DNA of 64,000 nt from Aromatoleum toluolicum. Its GTDB lineage: Bacteria > Pseudomonadota > Gammaproteobacteria > Burkholderiales > Rhodocyclaceae. Location of the stretch: assembly GCF_012911005.2 (NCBI RefSeq), contig NZ_WTVS01000004.1:62001-126000 (forward strand), in the 5' to 3' direction. This document shows positions 57,425 to 64,000 of the stretch, in pieces. A program made the translations under genes and the position numbers. The notes beneath the pieces were generated by a model. The model ran no database searches, was not told the origin of the DNA, and saw nothing but the letters and a program-made list of their open reading frames with translations. Each line of letters opens with the position of its first letter. Position 1 is the stretch's first letter.

Positions 57425-59881
57425 TCATGCCACTAGCCGCTCCGCCTCTCCGTCAAAAATCGGCGTCGCTACCGGCTTTGTTGAAAGCAGGAAGTACGAC
57501 AGTGCGGGAACCAGTACCAGTGCGCCAAACATGTTCACGATGAACATGAAGGTCAGCAGGATTCCCATGTCGGCTTGGAACTTGATCGGAGACCACGCCC
57601 AGGTTACGACCCCTGCACCGAGCGTGACACCCACCAGTGCGACGATGCGGCCGGTGAATTGCAGTGTCTTCTTGTAGGCCATCGCGAGACTGAGCCCGCT
57701 GCGCTGATACGCAAGCTGCGCGGAAAGCAGGTACAGCGCGTAATCGACGCCGATCCCCACGCCCAATGCGATAACGGGCAAGGTCGCAACCTTGATGCCC
57801 ATGCCCAGCAAGACCATCAGGGCCTCGCAAAGAATCGACGTAAGGACCAGCGGAACGACTGCGACCAGCACCGCACGCCAGCTGCGGAACGCGATGTAGC
57901 ACAGGGCCATGACCGCCACATAGACGTAGAGCAGCATCGTGCGGTTGGCCTCCCTGACGGTAATGTTGGTGGCAGCCTCGATGCCGGAATTTCCCGCCGC
58001 GAGCAGGAACTGGCGTTCATCGACGCTGTGCTCGGCCGCAAATTCACTCGCCGCCTGCACGACGCGCTCCAGCGTCTCGGCCCGATGGTCTGCCAGATAG
58101 GCAACCACCGGCATGATCGAGCATTCCTTGTTTGCGAGATCGGGATTGTTGATCAGGGACTGATTGCCGGCGAAATTGACGGTCTCCTGATTGCGCGCGA
58201 CGGTCAGCCACTTGGAACTGCCGTCGTACAGGCCGGCGGTGACCACGCGCACGGAATCGGCCAGCGACACGGTGGTCTGCACGCCGGGAACCTGCCGCAG
58301 TTGCCAGCCGAGACGATCGGCCTCGGTGAGAGCTTTGTAATCGACACAGCCATTGGGCGGCGTTTTCAGGATCACTGCGAATTGGTCGCTGGATAGCGAG
58401 TAGTTGCCCGTGATGTAGGCATTGTCGCGGTTGTAGCGGGATTCGGGCCTGAGTTCGGGGGCCCCCGCGTCGAGATCGCCGATCTTCAGGTTAAGACTGA
58501 CGACAAATCCGCCCACCGCAAGCACTGCGGCGACCAGGATCACCTTTGACGCCCAGCGCCGCTCGGTAAAGTGTTCGAGAAACAGCCAGAACTTGCCGAA
58601 CCCCTTGCCGCGCGACTCCTCCCGCTCGAGGCGCAGGCTGCGCTCGGCCGCCGTACTGCTGACGCCGACATAGGAGAGCAGCACCGGCAGCAGCACCAGG
58701 TTGGTCACGATCAGGATCGCCACGCCGATGCTCGCCGTGATCGCCAAGTCCTTGATGACCGGAAAGTCGATCACCATCAGCACCGCAAACCCCACGGCGT
58801 CCGCCAACAGCGCCGTCAGGCCCGCCAGAAACAGCCGCCGGAACGTATATCGAGCGGCCACCAGCCGGTGTGTCCCCCGCCCCACGTCCTGCAGGATCCC
58901 GTTCATCTTCTGTGCGCCGTGGGATACGCCGATGGCGAAAACGAGGAAGGGCACGAGGACCGAGAACGGATCGATTTCGAAGCCGAGCGCCGACACCAGC
59001 CCGAGTTGCCACAGCACGGCAATCAGCGAGCAGACCACCACCACAAGCGTACTGCGCACACAACGCGTATAGGCAAAGATGATTGCCGTGGCAATCAGGG
59101 CCGAAGCGACAAAATATGTCGCCATCTGGGCGAGGCCATCCATCAGATCCCCGACCAGCTTCGCGAACCCGATGATATGGATCTTGAGCTTCGGACCATC
59201 CATCGCATTTTCGTACTTGGTCCGGATGCTCTCTTCCAGTGTGTGCGAAAAGCTGCGGTAATCGAGCCGCGCCATGGTTTGCGGATCGCGATCGAGCAGC
59301 GGGACGACGATCATGCTCGATTTTTCATTATTCCCGACCAGATTCTGGGCGGTGCTCGAACGGGCGATGTTCTGGCGCAGCTGCGCGATGCTCTGCGGCG
59401 ATCCATCATAGTCGTCGGCCATCACCGGGTCGCCCTGAAACCCCTCCTCGGTGACTTCGACCCAGCGCACAGCCGGCGTCCACAGGGACTTCACCCCCGC
59501 CCGGTCCACCCCGGGGGTCAGAATCAGTTCGTCGCTGATCTCGCGCAGCGTCGCGAGGTACTTGGGATCGTAGATATCCCCCTCAGTATTCTCCACCACC
59601 ACCCGGATGGCATTGCCGAGACCGCGCAGGTCGGCCTGGTTGGCCAAGTAGTTCTTAACGAACGGATGATTCTGCGGAATCATCTTCTCGAAGCTGGCAT
59701 TCAGCACCAGTTGGGTAGCGAGAAAATATCCCAGCACCGCCGTAGCGATCAGGCAAACCAGCATGACCGCCAAGCGGTTGTTGAAGAGAAGTCGTTCCAG
59801 CCAGCTCCCCGAGCTCGAATCGAAATCCTTCAAGCTCGGCACAACCGGCATTACGTCAGGGTTATTCGTTCCAACGGCCAT
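57425..59881 (-). CDS. RND/MMPL-family transporter
   Basis: Membrane protein of 818 residues with the MMPL/SSD architecture. The N-terminal helix is RLAVMLVCLIATAVLGYFLA. A periplasmic domain (about residues 60-240) follows, then a bundle of five helices including LVPFLVFAIGVSHGAQKMNG (proton-relay region), a second periplasmic domain (about 440-640), and a matching bundle with PVIALGVGIGVDYALYLLSA. This hydrophobe-transporter type is encoded with DUF1302, DUF1329 and YCF48-like proteins. It probably moves the lipophilic substrate or an intermediate across the periplasm, in either direction. It is the fourth gene of the DUF1302-DUF1329-YCF48-RND series. Confidence 0.92.
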   Translation of the reverse strand: MAVGTNNPDVMPVVPSLKDFDSSSGSWLERLLFNNRLAVMLVCLIATAVLGYFLATQLVLNASFEKMIPQNHPFVKNYLANQADLRGLGNAIRVVVENTEGDIYDPKYLATLREISDELILTPGVDRAGVKSLWTPAVRWVEVTEEGFQGDPVMADDYDGSPQSIAQLRQNIARSSTAQNLVGNNEKSSMIVVPLLDRDPQTMARLDYRSFSHTLEESIRTKYENAMDGPKLKIHIIGFAKLVGDLMDGLAQMATYFVASALIATAIIFAYTRCVRSTLVVVVCSLIAVLWQLGLVSALGFEIDPFSVLVPFLVFAIGVSHGAQKMNGILQDVGRGTHRLVAARYTFRRLFLAGLTALLADAVGFAVLMVIDFPVIKDLAITASIGVAILIVTNLVLLPVLLSYVGVSSTAAERSLRLEREESRGKGFGKFWLFLEHFTERRWASKVILVAAVLAVGGFVVSLNLKIGDLDAGAPELRPESRYNRDNAYITGNYSLSSDQFAVILKTPPNGCVDYKALTEADRLGWQLRQVPGVQTTVSLADSVRVVTAGLYDGSSKWLTVARNQETVNFAGNQSLINNPDLANKECSIMPVVAYLADHRAETLERVVQAASEFAAEHSVDERQFLLAAGNSGIEAATNITVREANRTMLLYVYVAVMALCYIAFRSWRAVLVAVVPLVLTSILCEALMVLLGMGIKVATLPVIALGVGIGVDYALYLLSAQLAYQRSGLSLAMAYKKTLQFTGRIVALVGVTLGAGVVTWAWSPIKFQADMGILLTFMFIVNMFGALVLVPALSYFLLSTKPVATPIFDGEAERLVA

Positions 59882-59917
59882 GGCGGATTCTCTATCTCGT
59901 GTTCGGGGGGACAGCGC

Positions 59918-60988
59918 CTACTTCTTGAGCGGCTGAATGTTGACGCCGCGGGTTCCGACGAGCACCAATGCATGTGTACCGACCGGGGCCACGGCGCTTG
60001 CCGGCAGCGCCTGTGCCATTGGCGAGGACGTAAAGGACCGACCGTTATCGGCAGACATGAGCACGTCGCCGCGCTGACTCACGAGAGCGATGCGGCCGTC
60101 TTCGGTCAGCGTCGCCCCGGTGATCGTCACGTTCAAACCGGTCGTCACCTTGTGCCACTGCGCACCGCCGTCCTCGCTCCGAAACACATTGCCGCGCAAG
60201 CCGAACACGACAACCGACTGTTCGCTTCCGGTCAGCCCGAAGAAGGTTCCGGGGTAGTCGACCGACACCGAACGAAAACGCTGCGCTTCCTTGTCAAGCT
60301 TGAGCACCATGCCGCGCTCGCCTGCGATGTACAGGCCCTCTCCGGTACGCTGGATCGAGGAGAAATGAAGTTGCTCCGGATTTTCGGTGCGATCGAACCA
60401 CGGGGTCCAGGTCTTGCCGCCGTCGCTCGTCTGGAAAATCAGGTTGAACACGCCCACCGCATATCCGTCGGTCTCACTGTCGAACCACACGGACAGGAAG
60501 GGCTTGTCAGCCCCCTCCTCGGCAAAACGCAGCGCCGCCGCCCGCAGTTCTTCCAGCTGCCTGGCATCGATACCCTTACCCTCAAAGCTGGCGTAGTACT
60601 CTTGCATGACTTGCCCGAGCGCTCGTCCGTCGAGTTGCTTGACCCAGCTTTCTCCGCCATCGGTTGTCGCCAGCACCACACCGTCGTGTCCAACCGCCCA
60701 CCCTTTTTGCGACGTCGGAAAGTGCACCGCCGTCAGGTCCGAACTTACCGGCACCTCGGCCTGCATCCAGGTCTTGCCCGCATCATCAGAATAAAGAATG
60801 TGGCCGCGCTGACCTGCGACGACCAGCCGCGCGCCCGCACGGGCCACCGCATTCAGCAAGCTTCGTTGCGCAAGCGCGCTTTTCGTTGCCGGTCGGTCCA
60901 GTGGATCCTGAAACGCCCATGATGGACACGCGACGGTCATCAATACGAGCACGCTCGACAGCGTCCGGATTCGCTCACGAAATTTCAT
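59918..60988 (-). CDS. YCF48/BNR-repeat beta-propeller periplasmic protein
   Basis: Protein of 356 residues, ATG 60988 with GGAGGGA; the longer frame lacks a ribosome site. A signal peptide (TLSSVLVLMTVACPSWAF) is followed by a propeller with Asp-box repeats: SDDAGKTWMQ, TTDGGESWVK, TSDGGKTWTP, SEDGGAQWHK and SADNGRSFTS. YCF48-like propellers act as assembly factors or binding proteins. In this gene set they are thought to bridge the outer-membrane DUF1302/1329 proteins and the inner-membrane RND pump, but that is inference. 36 bases separate its stop from the RND start. Confidence 0.9.
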   Translation of the reverse strand: MKFRERIRTLSSVLVLMTVACPSWAFQDPLDRPATKSALAQRSLLNAVARAGARLVVAGQRGHILYSDDAGKTWMQAEVPVSSDLTAVHFPTSQKGWAVGHDGVVLATTDGGESWVKQLDGRALGQVMQEYYASFEGKGIDARQLEELRAAALRFAEEGADKPFLSVWFDSETDGYAVGVFNLIFQTSDGGKTWTPWFDRTENPEQLHFSSIQRTGEGLYIAGERGMVLKLDKEAQRFRSVSVDYPGTFFGLTGSEQSVVVFGLRGNVFRSEDGGAQWHKVTTGLNVTITGATLTEDGRIALVSQRGDVLMSADNGRSFTSSPMAQALPASAVAPVGTHALVLVGTRGVNIQPLKK

Positions 60989-61081
60989 TGCATTCCCTCC
61001 GGGCACCGATGTCCTCGCCACCCCGACTCATTCGTGCCCCCGACGACTAGCGAGACGCCGCCGGGAGCCCATTCCGGAAAA

Positions 61082-62425
61082 TCAGCGGATTCCGCCACCA
61101 GCCAGGGCTTCCGGCGCCCATTCGCGGTCGGGAAGCGGTTGCACCTGGCGCATACCGTTGGTTTCGGCAGTGTAGAAATTTACCGCGTAGATACCTGAGA
61201 TCAGGTCATAGAAACCATGCATATCAGCCGTCGGCGCGGGGATTTCATAGCTCGGCGTCATGTAGGCGAAGCCGGCGCGGTAAAGCTGACCGCGCAAGTC
61301 GTATTGATCGCTTGCGACCGCTACCCACGAGTCCTCGTCGAGGTAGAGCACGCGCTTGCTGTAGATATGACGTTTACCTTCGGCGAGCGTCGCTTCAACG
61401 ACCCACACCCGATGCAGCTCCCAGCGAACCTCATCGGGATTCAGGTGCATCGGCTTGAAGAGATCATCCGCCTTCGACTGGTAGGCCATCTTGTAGGTGT
61501 TGTAAGGAACGTAAATTTCCTTCTTGCCCACGAGCTTGAAGTTGAAACGCTCCATCGAACCGAAGAACAGCCAGGTGTCGTCATACGTGGCGCTGCCGCC
61601 CATAGAGGGGTTGGGCGTATCGAATGCGAGCGACGGCGCCAGCTTGGTGCGACGCTGCCCCGGCAGGTAGGCCCAGGCCCGGCGCCCCTTCTCCGCGGCA
61701 TTAATGGCGTCATGAATCATGATGACTTCGCCACTGCGCCGTACAGGCTCCTTGTACTCGCTCTTCACGCGCAGCAGCAGATCGGACGGTTTGCCGTCCT
61801 CCCAGTAAGGGTAGTCGGCCGAATACGTTCCGCCGGATGTCAGCGTCGGTCGGCCGGACGAATCGACGTAGAGTCCCTTGTAGTCGTACACCAGGCTACG
61901 GCCGCCGAAGCGGGTGAGGTGGTTCCACATCGCCTCGAAGCCGTCCTTGGGAATCGGGAACGGAATGCCGGCGTGGCAGCCTTCCAGCGACAAACCGCCA
62001 TTTGTGGCCTTTGCCGTCGTCGCGCATTTCAAGGTGTTATCGGTGACGTACTTTGGAAAAGCCGCGGTACGATGGGTCGGATACACGTCGATGCGATACG
62101 ACGGATACTTCTTCATCAACGCCTTGGTTCCATCCGTCAGCTTGTCGGCGTGCTGATCCATGTTCTTGGCGTCGATGGAAACGGTCGGCTTCTCATTCGC
62201 AAACGGATCGGGGCGAATGCCGCTGCCCTTCTGGTAGCCCTGCGGAGCGCTCGTGAGCCCTCCCCCATACGCGGGAATCGTGCCACCCGCATTACCGTTT
62301 TTTTCGGCCCCCACCAGCGTTAGCGTGCTGCCGAGCTTGGCCGCTTCGTCCGCAGTGACTGCCGCCGCCGCTACACCCACATATGTGGCTGCCGCGGCAC
62401 CCATCAGCATGTATTTGATGTTCAT
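61082..62425 (-). CDS. DUF1329 outer-membrane-associated protein (complete copy)
   Basis: DUF1329 protein of 447 residues, ATG 62425 with AGGAGA. A signal peptide (MNIKYMLMGAAAATYVGVAA) is followed by VTADEAAKLGSTLTLVGAE, KKYPSYRIDVYPTHRTAAFP, AWAYLPGQRRTKLAPSLAFD and WVVEATLAEGKRHIYSKRVL. Clearly homologous to the partial protein at 1-938. It lies between DUF1302 and YCF48 genes on one strand, completing a four-component envelope module. Confidence 0.95.
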   Translation of the reverse strand: MNIKYMLMGAAAATYVGVAAAAVTADEAAKLGSTLTLVGAEKNGNAGGTIPAYGGGLTSAPQGYQKGSGIRPDPFANEKPTVSIDAKNMDQHADKLTDGTKALMKKYPSYRIDVYPTHRTAAFPKYVTDNTLKCATTAKATNGGLSLEGCHAGIPFPIPKDGFEAMWNHLTRFGGRSLVYDYKGLYVDSSGRPTLTSGGTYSADYPYWEDGKPSDLLLRVKSEYKEPVRRSGEVIMIHDAINAAEKGRRAWAYLPGQRRTKLAPSLAFDTPNPSMGGSATYDDTWLFFGSMERFNFKLVGKKEIYVPYNTYKMAYQSKADDLFKPMHLNPDEVRWELHRVWVVEATLAEGKRHIYSKRVLYLDEDSWVAVASDQYDLRGQLYRAGFAYMTPSYEIPAPTADMHGFYDLISGIYAVNFYTAETNGMRQVQPLPDREWAPEALAGGGIR

Positions 62426-62444
62426 CTGTCGTCTCCTGCGGAAA

Positions 62445-64000
62445 TCAGAATGTTGTCTTGAAGGTGAAGCTCACCCAGCCACGATCTCGTAGCAGGGTGC
62501 TCAAGCCGTTGGCCGAGGTGACCTGGGTGGTGCCGGGAACGATGCCGGCCCTTTGTTTCACCTTGCCGAAATAGTCCACAAACTTCAGGTCGAAGCGGTA
62601 CTTGGAATAGACGTCCGCACCGATCCCGATGCTGTAGTTGCCGTTGCCTTCATTGCCGCCCAGCTGCGTAGGGGCATTGCCGCTCAACGTTCCGGAGACG
62701 GACATCGGCAGCGACAGGTCTACACCGGGCAGTGCCTGGAGCCAGGACGGTGTGAAATTGAGCGCGAGCGCAAACACTTCCCGGGTTGCGCACTGATCCC
62801 ACTTGTCCCGGAAGCGAGCCCCCAGCGCCGCTCGCCGACCTTCGTCGCACACGCCATAGCCTTCGCCGAAGAACATGTCGCGGTTGTCGGTTACCTTCTG
62901 CAGACGGGCATAGCTCAATTCCGCCGACCAGCTCGCGCTATCGAATAGTGCCGTGTCCGAGATCACGCCCAAAGCATTAACCACGGCATGCAGAGTCTCG
63001 CCACGCGCCTGGTAGGTATTGCCCTTCAACGAGGGGGCACCGTTCGGATACAGCACTGAAGCCAACGCGCCCGATGCCGTGGCGGAGCCGAGCGTCTGCG
63101 CAGTCAAGGGCATGTTCTTGCGATACGAGATCTCGGTACTGACGCTGATGCCCGCGATCTGCTTCGACAAGCTTATGCCGAACAGGTCGATATCCTCACC
63201 GAAGTATTCACGGTACTGCGATCCCGTGACGAAGATCGAGGGAATCTTGTCGGTGAAATTCCGATAATAGAGACCCATGCTGCCATCAAGCCACTCGGGG
63301 CTCCAGCTTGCACTGACACCCCAGTCACCCTGCCGCTTTGGCTTATTCACGCCCCCATTGATCAAGGCAGCGCTCGCACGGTCCGATCCGTACATAAGGA
63401 AATCGGCCGGCCCCAGATAGGTACCGCCCTCTGGAATGCGGGTGGGATCCCAGTCGAGAAAATACTGACCGGCGACTGCCAGGTCGTCCGTGACCACGAG
63501 CTGCGCGGAAACGTTGTTGAGCGGCAGGAACAGCTCCTTCGCTTCCACGCCCGGCGTTGCGAAGGCCTTGCGCAGATCGAGGGGCATCTGCGAATAGGAA
63601 ACGCCGTGCAGCGCGCCGCTCAGTCCCAGCGACTCACCCCAGAACACAGTATGCTGGCCAGCCTTCAGCGTAAGCGGCATGTCCCCGAGGTCGAAGCGCC
63701 CGAAAACGAATGCGTCGAGGAATTCGCCCGACGGCCCGCGATAAAAGCGCTTGGTGAAACTGCTGTATTTGTCGTTGACATAGCTGCCAGCGATGGAAGA
63801 CGGTAGATGCGAATTACGCTCGGACTCGCCATTCTGATACGCATTGTCGTACCAGCCTGCCGCGCTTACGCGGAAGCCGTAGTTTTTCCGATAGATGAAG
63901 TCGAACTCGGTCAGCAGATCGACTCGATTCGTGACGACATCGCCTTGGTCGAACTTCGACTCCCCTTCGTCGAAGTTCGGATTGTTGGCGACATTTCCAG
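62445..64000 (-). CDS. DUF1302 outer-membrane beta-barrel-like protein (partial, N-terminus outside window)
   Basis: The frame stays open to the right edge, so the start is outside. The visible 518 residues include LDAFVFGRFDLGDMPLTLKA, GQHTVFWGESLGLSGALHGV, FATPGVEAKELFLPLNNVS and the C-terminal VSFTFKTTF, parallel to the DUF1302 protein at 961-2634. Upstream residues (WYDNAYQNGESERN-like and EFDFIYRKNYGFRVSAAGWY) also match that paralogue. It is the first visible gene of the DUF1302-DUF1329-YCF48-RND operon, 19 bases before DUF1329. Confidence 0.93.
   Translation of the reverse strand, partial: GNVANNPNFDEGESKFDQGDVVTNRVDLLTEFDFIYRKNYGFRVSAAGWYDNAYQNGESERNSHLPSSIAGSYVNDKYSSFTKRFYRGPSGEFLDAFVFGRFDLGDMPLTLKAGQHTVFWGESLGLSGALHGVSYSQMPLDLRKAFATPGVEAKELFLPLNNVSAQLVVTDDLAVAGQYFLDWDPTRIPEGGTYLGPADFLMYGSDRASAALINGGVNKPKRQGDWGVSASWSPEWLDGSMGLYYRNFTDKIPSIFVTGSQYREYFGEDIDLFGISLSKQIAGISVSTEISYRKNMPLTAQTLGSATASGALASVLYPNGAPSLKGNTYQARGETLHAVVNALGVISDTALFDSASWSAELSYARLQKVTDNRDMFFGEGYGVCDEGRRAALGARFRDKWDQCATREVFALALNFTPSWLQALPGVDLSLPMSVSGTLSGNAPTQLGGNEGNGNYSIGIGADVYSKYRFDLKFVDYFGKVKQRAGIVPGTTQVTSANGLSTLLRDRGWVSFTFKTTF

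Noticed and set aside
58571-60922. A 783-residue plus-strand open frame opposite the RND and YCF48 genes
   Set aside because: It overlaps two well-supported genes on the other strand, and its translation is compositionally biased.
1-64000. CRISPR arrays, insertion sequences with transposase, prophage genes, rRNA
   Set aside because: No regularly spaced repeats, transposase motifs, phage structural genes or rRNA segments were seen. Mobility evidence is limited to the tRNA fragment, the repeat pair and the truncated genes.

Overview
The window reads as high-GC proteobacterial chromosome. Gene content (ETF and ETF-quinone oxidoreductase, many acyl-CoA dehydrogenases, a PadBCD-like molybdoenzyme, benzoyl-CoA-reductase-type proteins, BadH/BadI) suggests a betaproteobacterium of the Azoarcus/Aromatoleum/Thauera kind. 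That placement is inference, because no rRNA or other marker gene is present. Almost the whole window is one catabolic region for a hydrophobic, probably alicyclic or isoprenoid/steroid-like compound that is processed as CoA thioesters. Layout: (1) 1-4.1 kb: outer-membrane module DUF1329 + DUF1302 and a medium-chain reductase. (2) 4.2-10.4 kb: SnoaL-like protein, SDR, a c-type cytochrome with a Tat-exported KstD-like flavoprotein, FdhD, and a second, cytoplasmic KstD-like flavoprotein. (3) 10.5-14.8 kb: a three-subunit molybdopterin/iron-sulfur/membrane-anchor oxidoreductase in the order of phenylacetyl-CoA oxidoreductase PadBCD. (4) 14.9-19.6 kb: two divergent ACAD11-type acyl-CoA dehydrogenases, a methyltransferase and a tyrosine phosphatase. 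(5) 19.9-24.5 kb: CoA-transferase, thiolase and HMG-CoA-synthase/DUF35 fusion, ending at a scar where two truncated genes meet. (6) 24.9-27.3 kb: a diguanylate cyclase, then a gene-poor stretch holding the 3' half of a tRNA-His, probably the edge of an integrated element. (7) 27.4-31.8 kb: ETF-QO, EtfA, EtfB and a MarR regulator. (8) 31.8-43 kb: acetoacetyl-CoA-synthetase-like ligase and MFE2-type SDR, divergent from a long operon (second HMGS/DUF35 and thiolase, BadH, BadI, FadJ-like protein, two MaoC-type hydratases, CoA-transferase). (9) 43-49 kb: acyl-CoA dehydrogenases, UspA, SDR, MarR and TetR regulators. (10) 49-53.8 kb: a three-gene BcrC/BcrB/activator-type ATP-driven enzyme with an alpha-methylacyl-CoA racemase. 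(11) 54.2-57.3 kb: SDR, acyl-CoA dehydrogenase and a DUF2889 protein. (12) 57.4-64 kb: RND/MMPL transporter, YCF48-like protein and a second DUF1329/DUF1302 pair running off the right edge. How the genes fit together (inference): the DUF1302/DUF1329/YCF48/RND modules would handle the hydrophobic substrate at the envelope. Flavoproteins and the molybdoenzyme would oxidise it. Ligase or CoA-transferases would make thioesters, and racemase, dehydrogenases and hydratases would carry out beta-oxidation. BadH/BadI would open a ring, thiolase/HMGS complexes would cleave or condense the products, and ETF/ETF-QO would collect the electrons. Regulation is visible as three operator families that sit mostly inside the -35/-10 spacers: a CCGACC/GGTCGG palindrome at five sites in the left arm, a tandem TGAG-N5-CTCA element before the Bcr-like operon, and AT-rich palindromes near the MarR-linked genes. 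The most unusual item is the duplicated HMGS-DUF35 fusion plus thiolase pair, in which the second HMGS copy has lost its catalytic cysteine.
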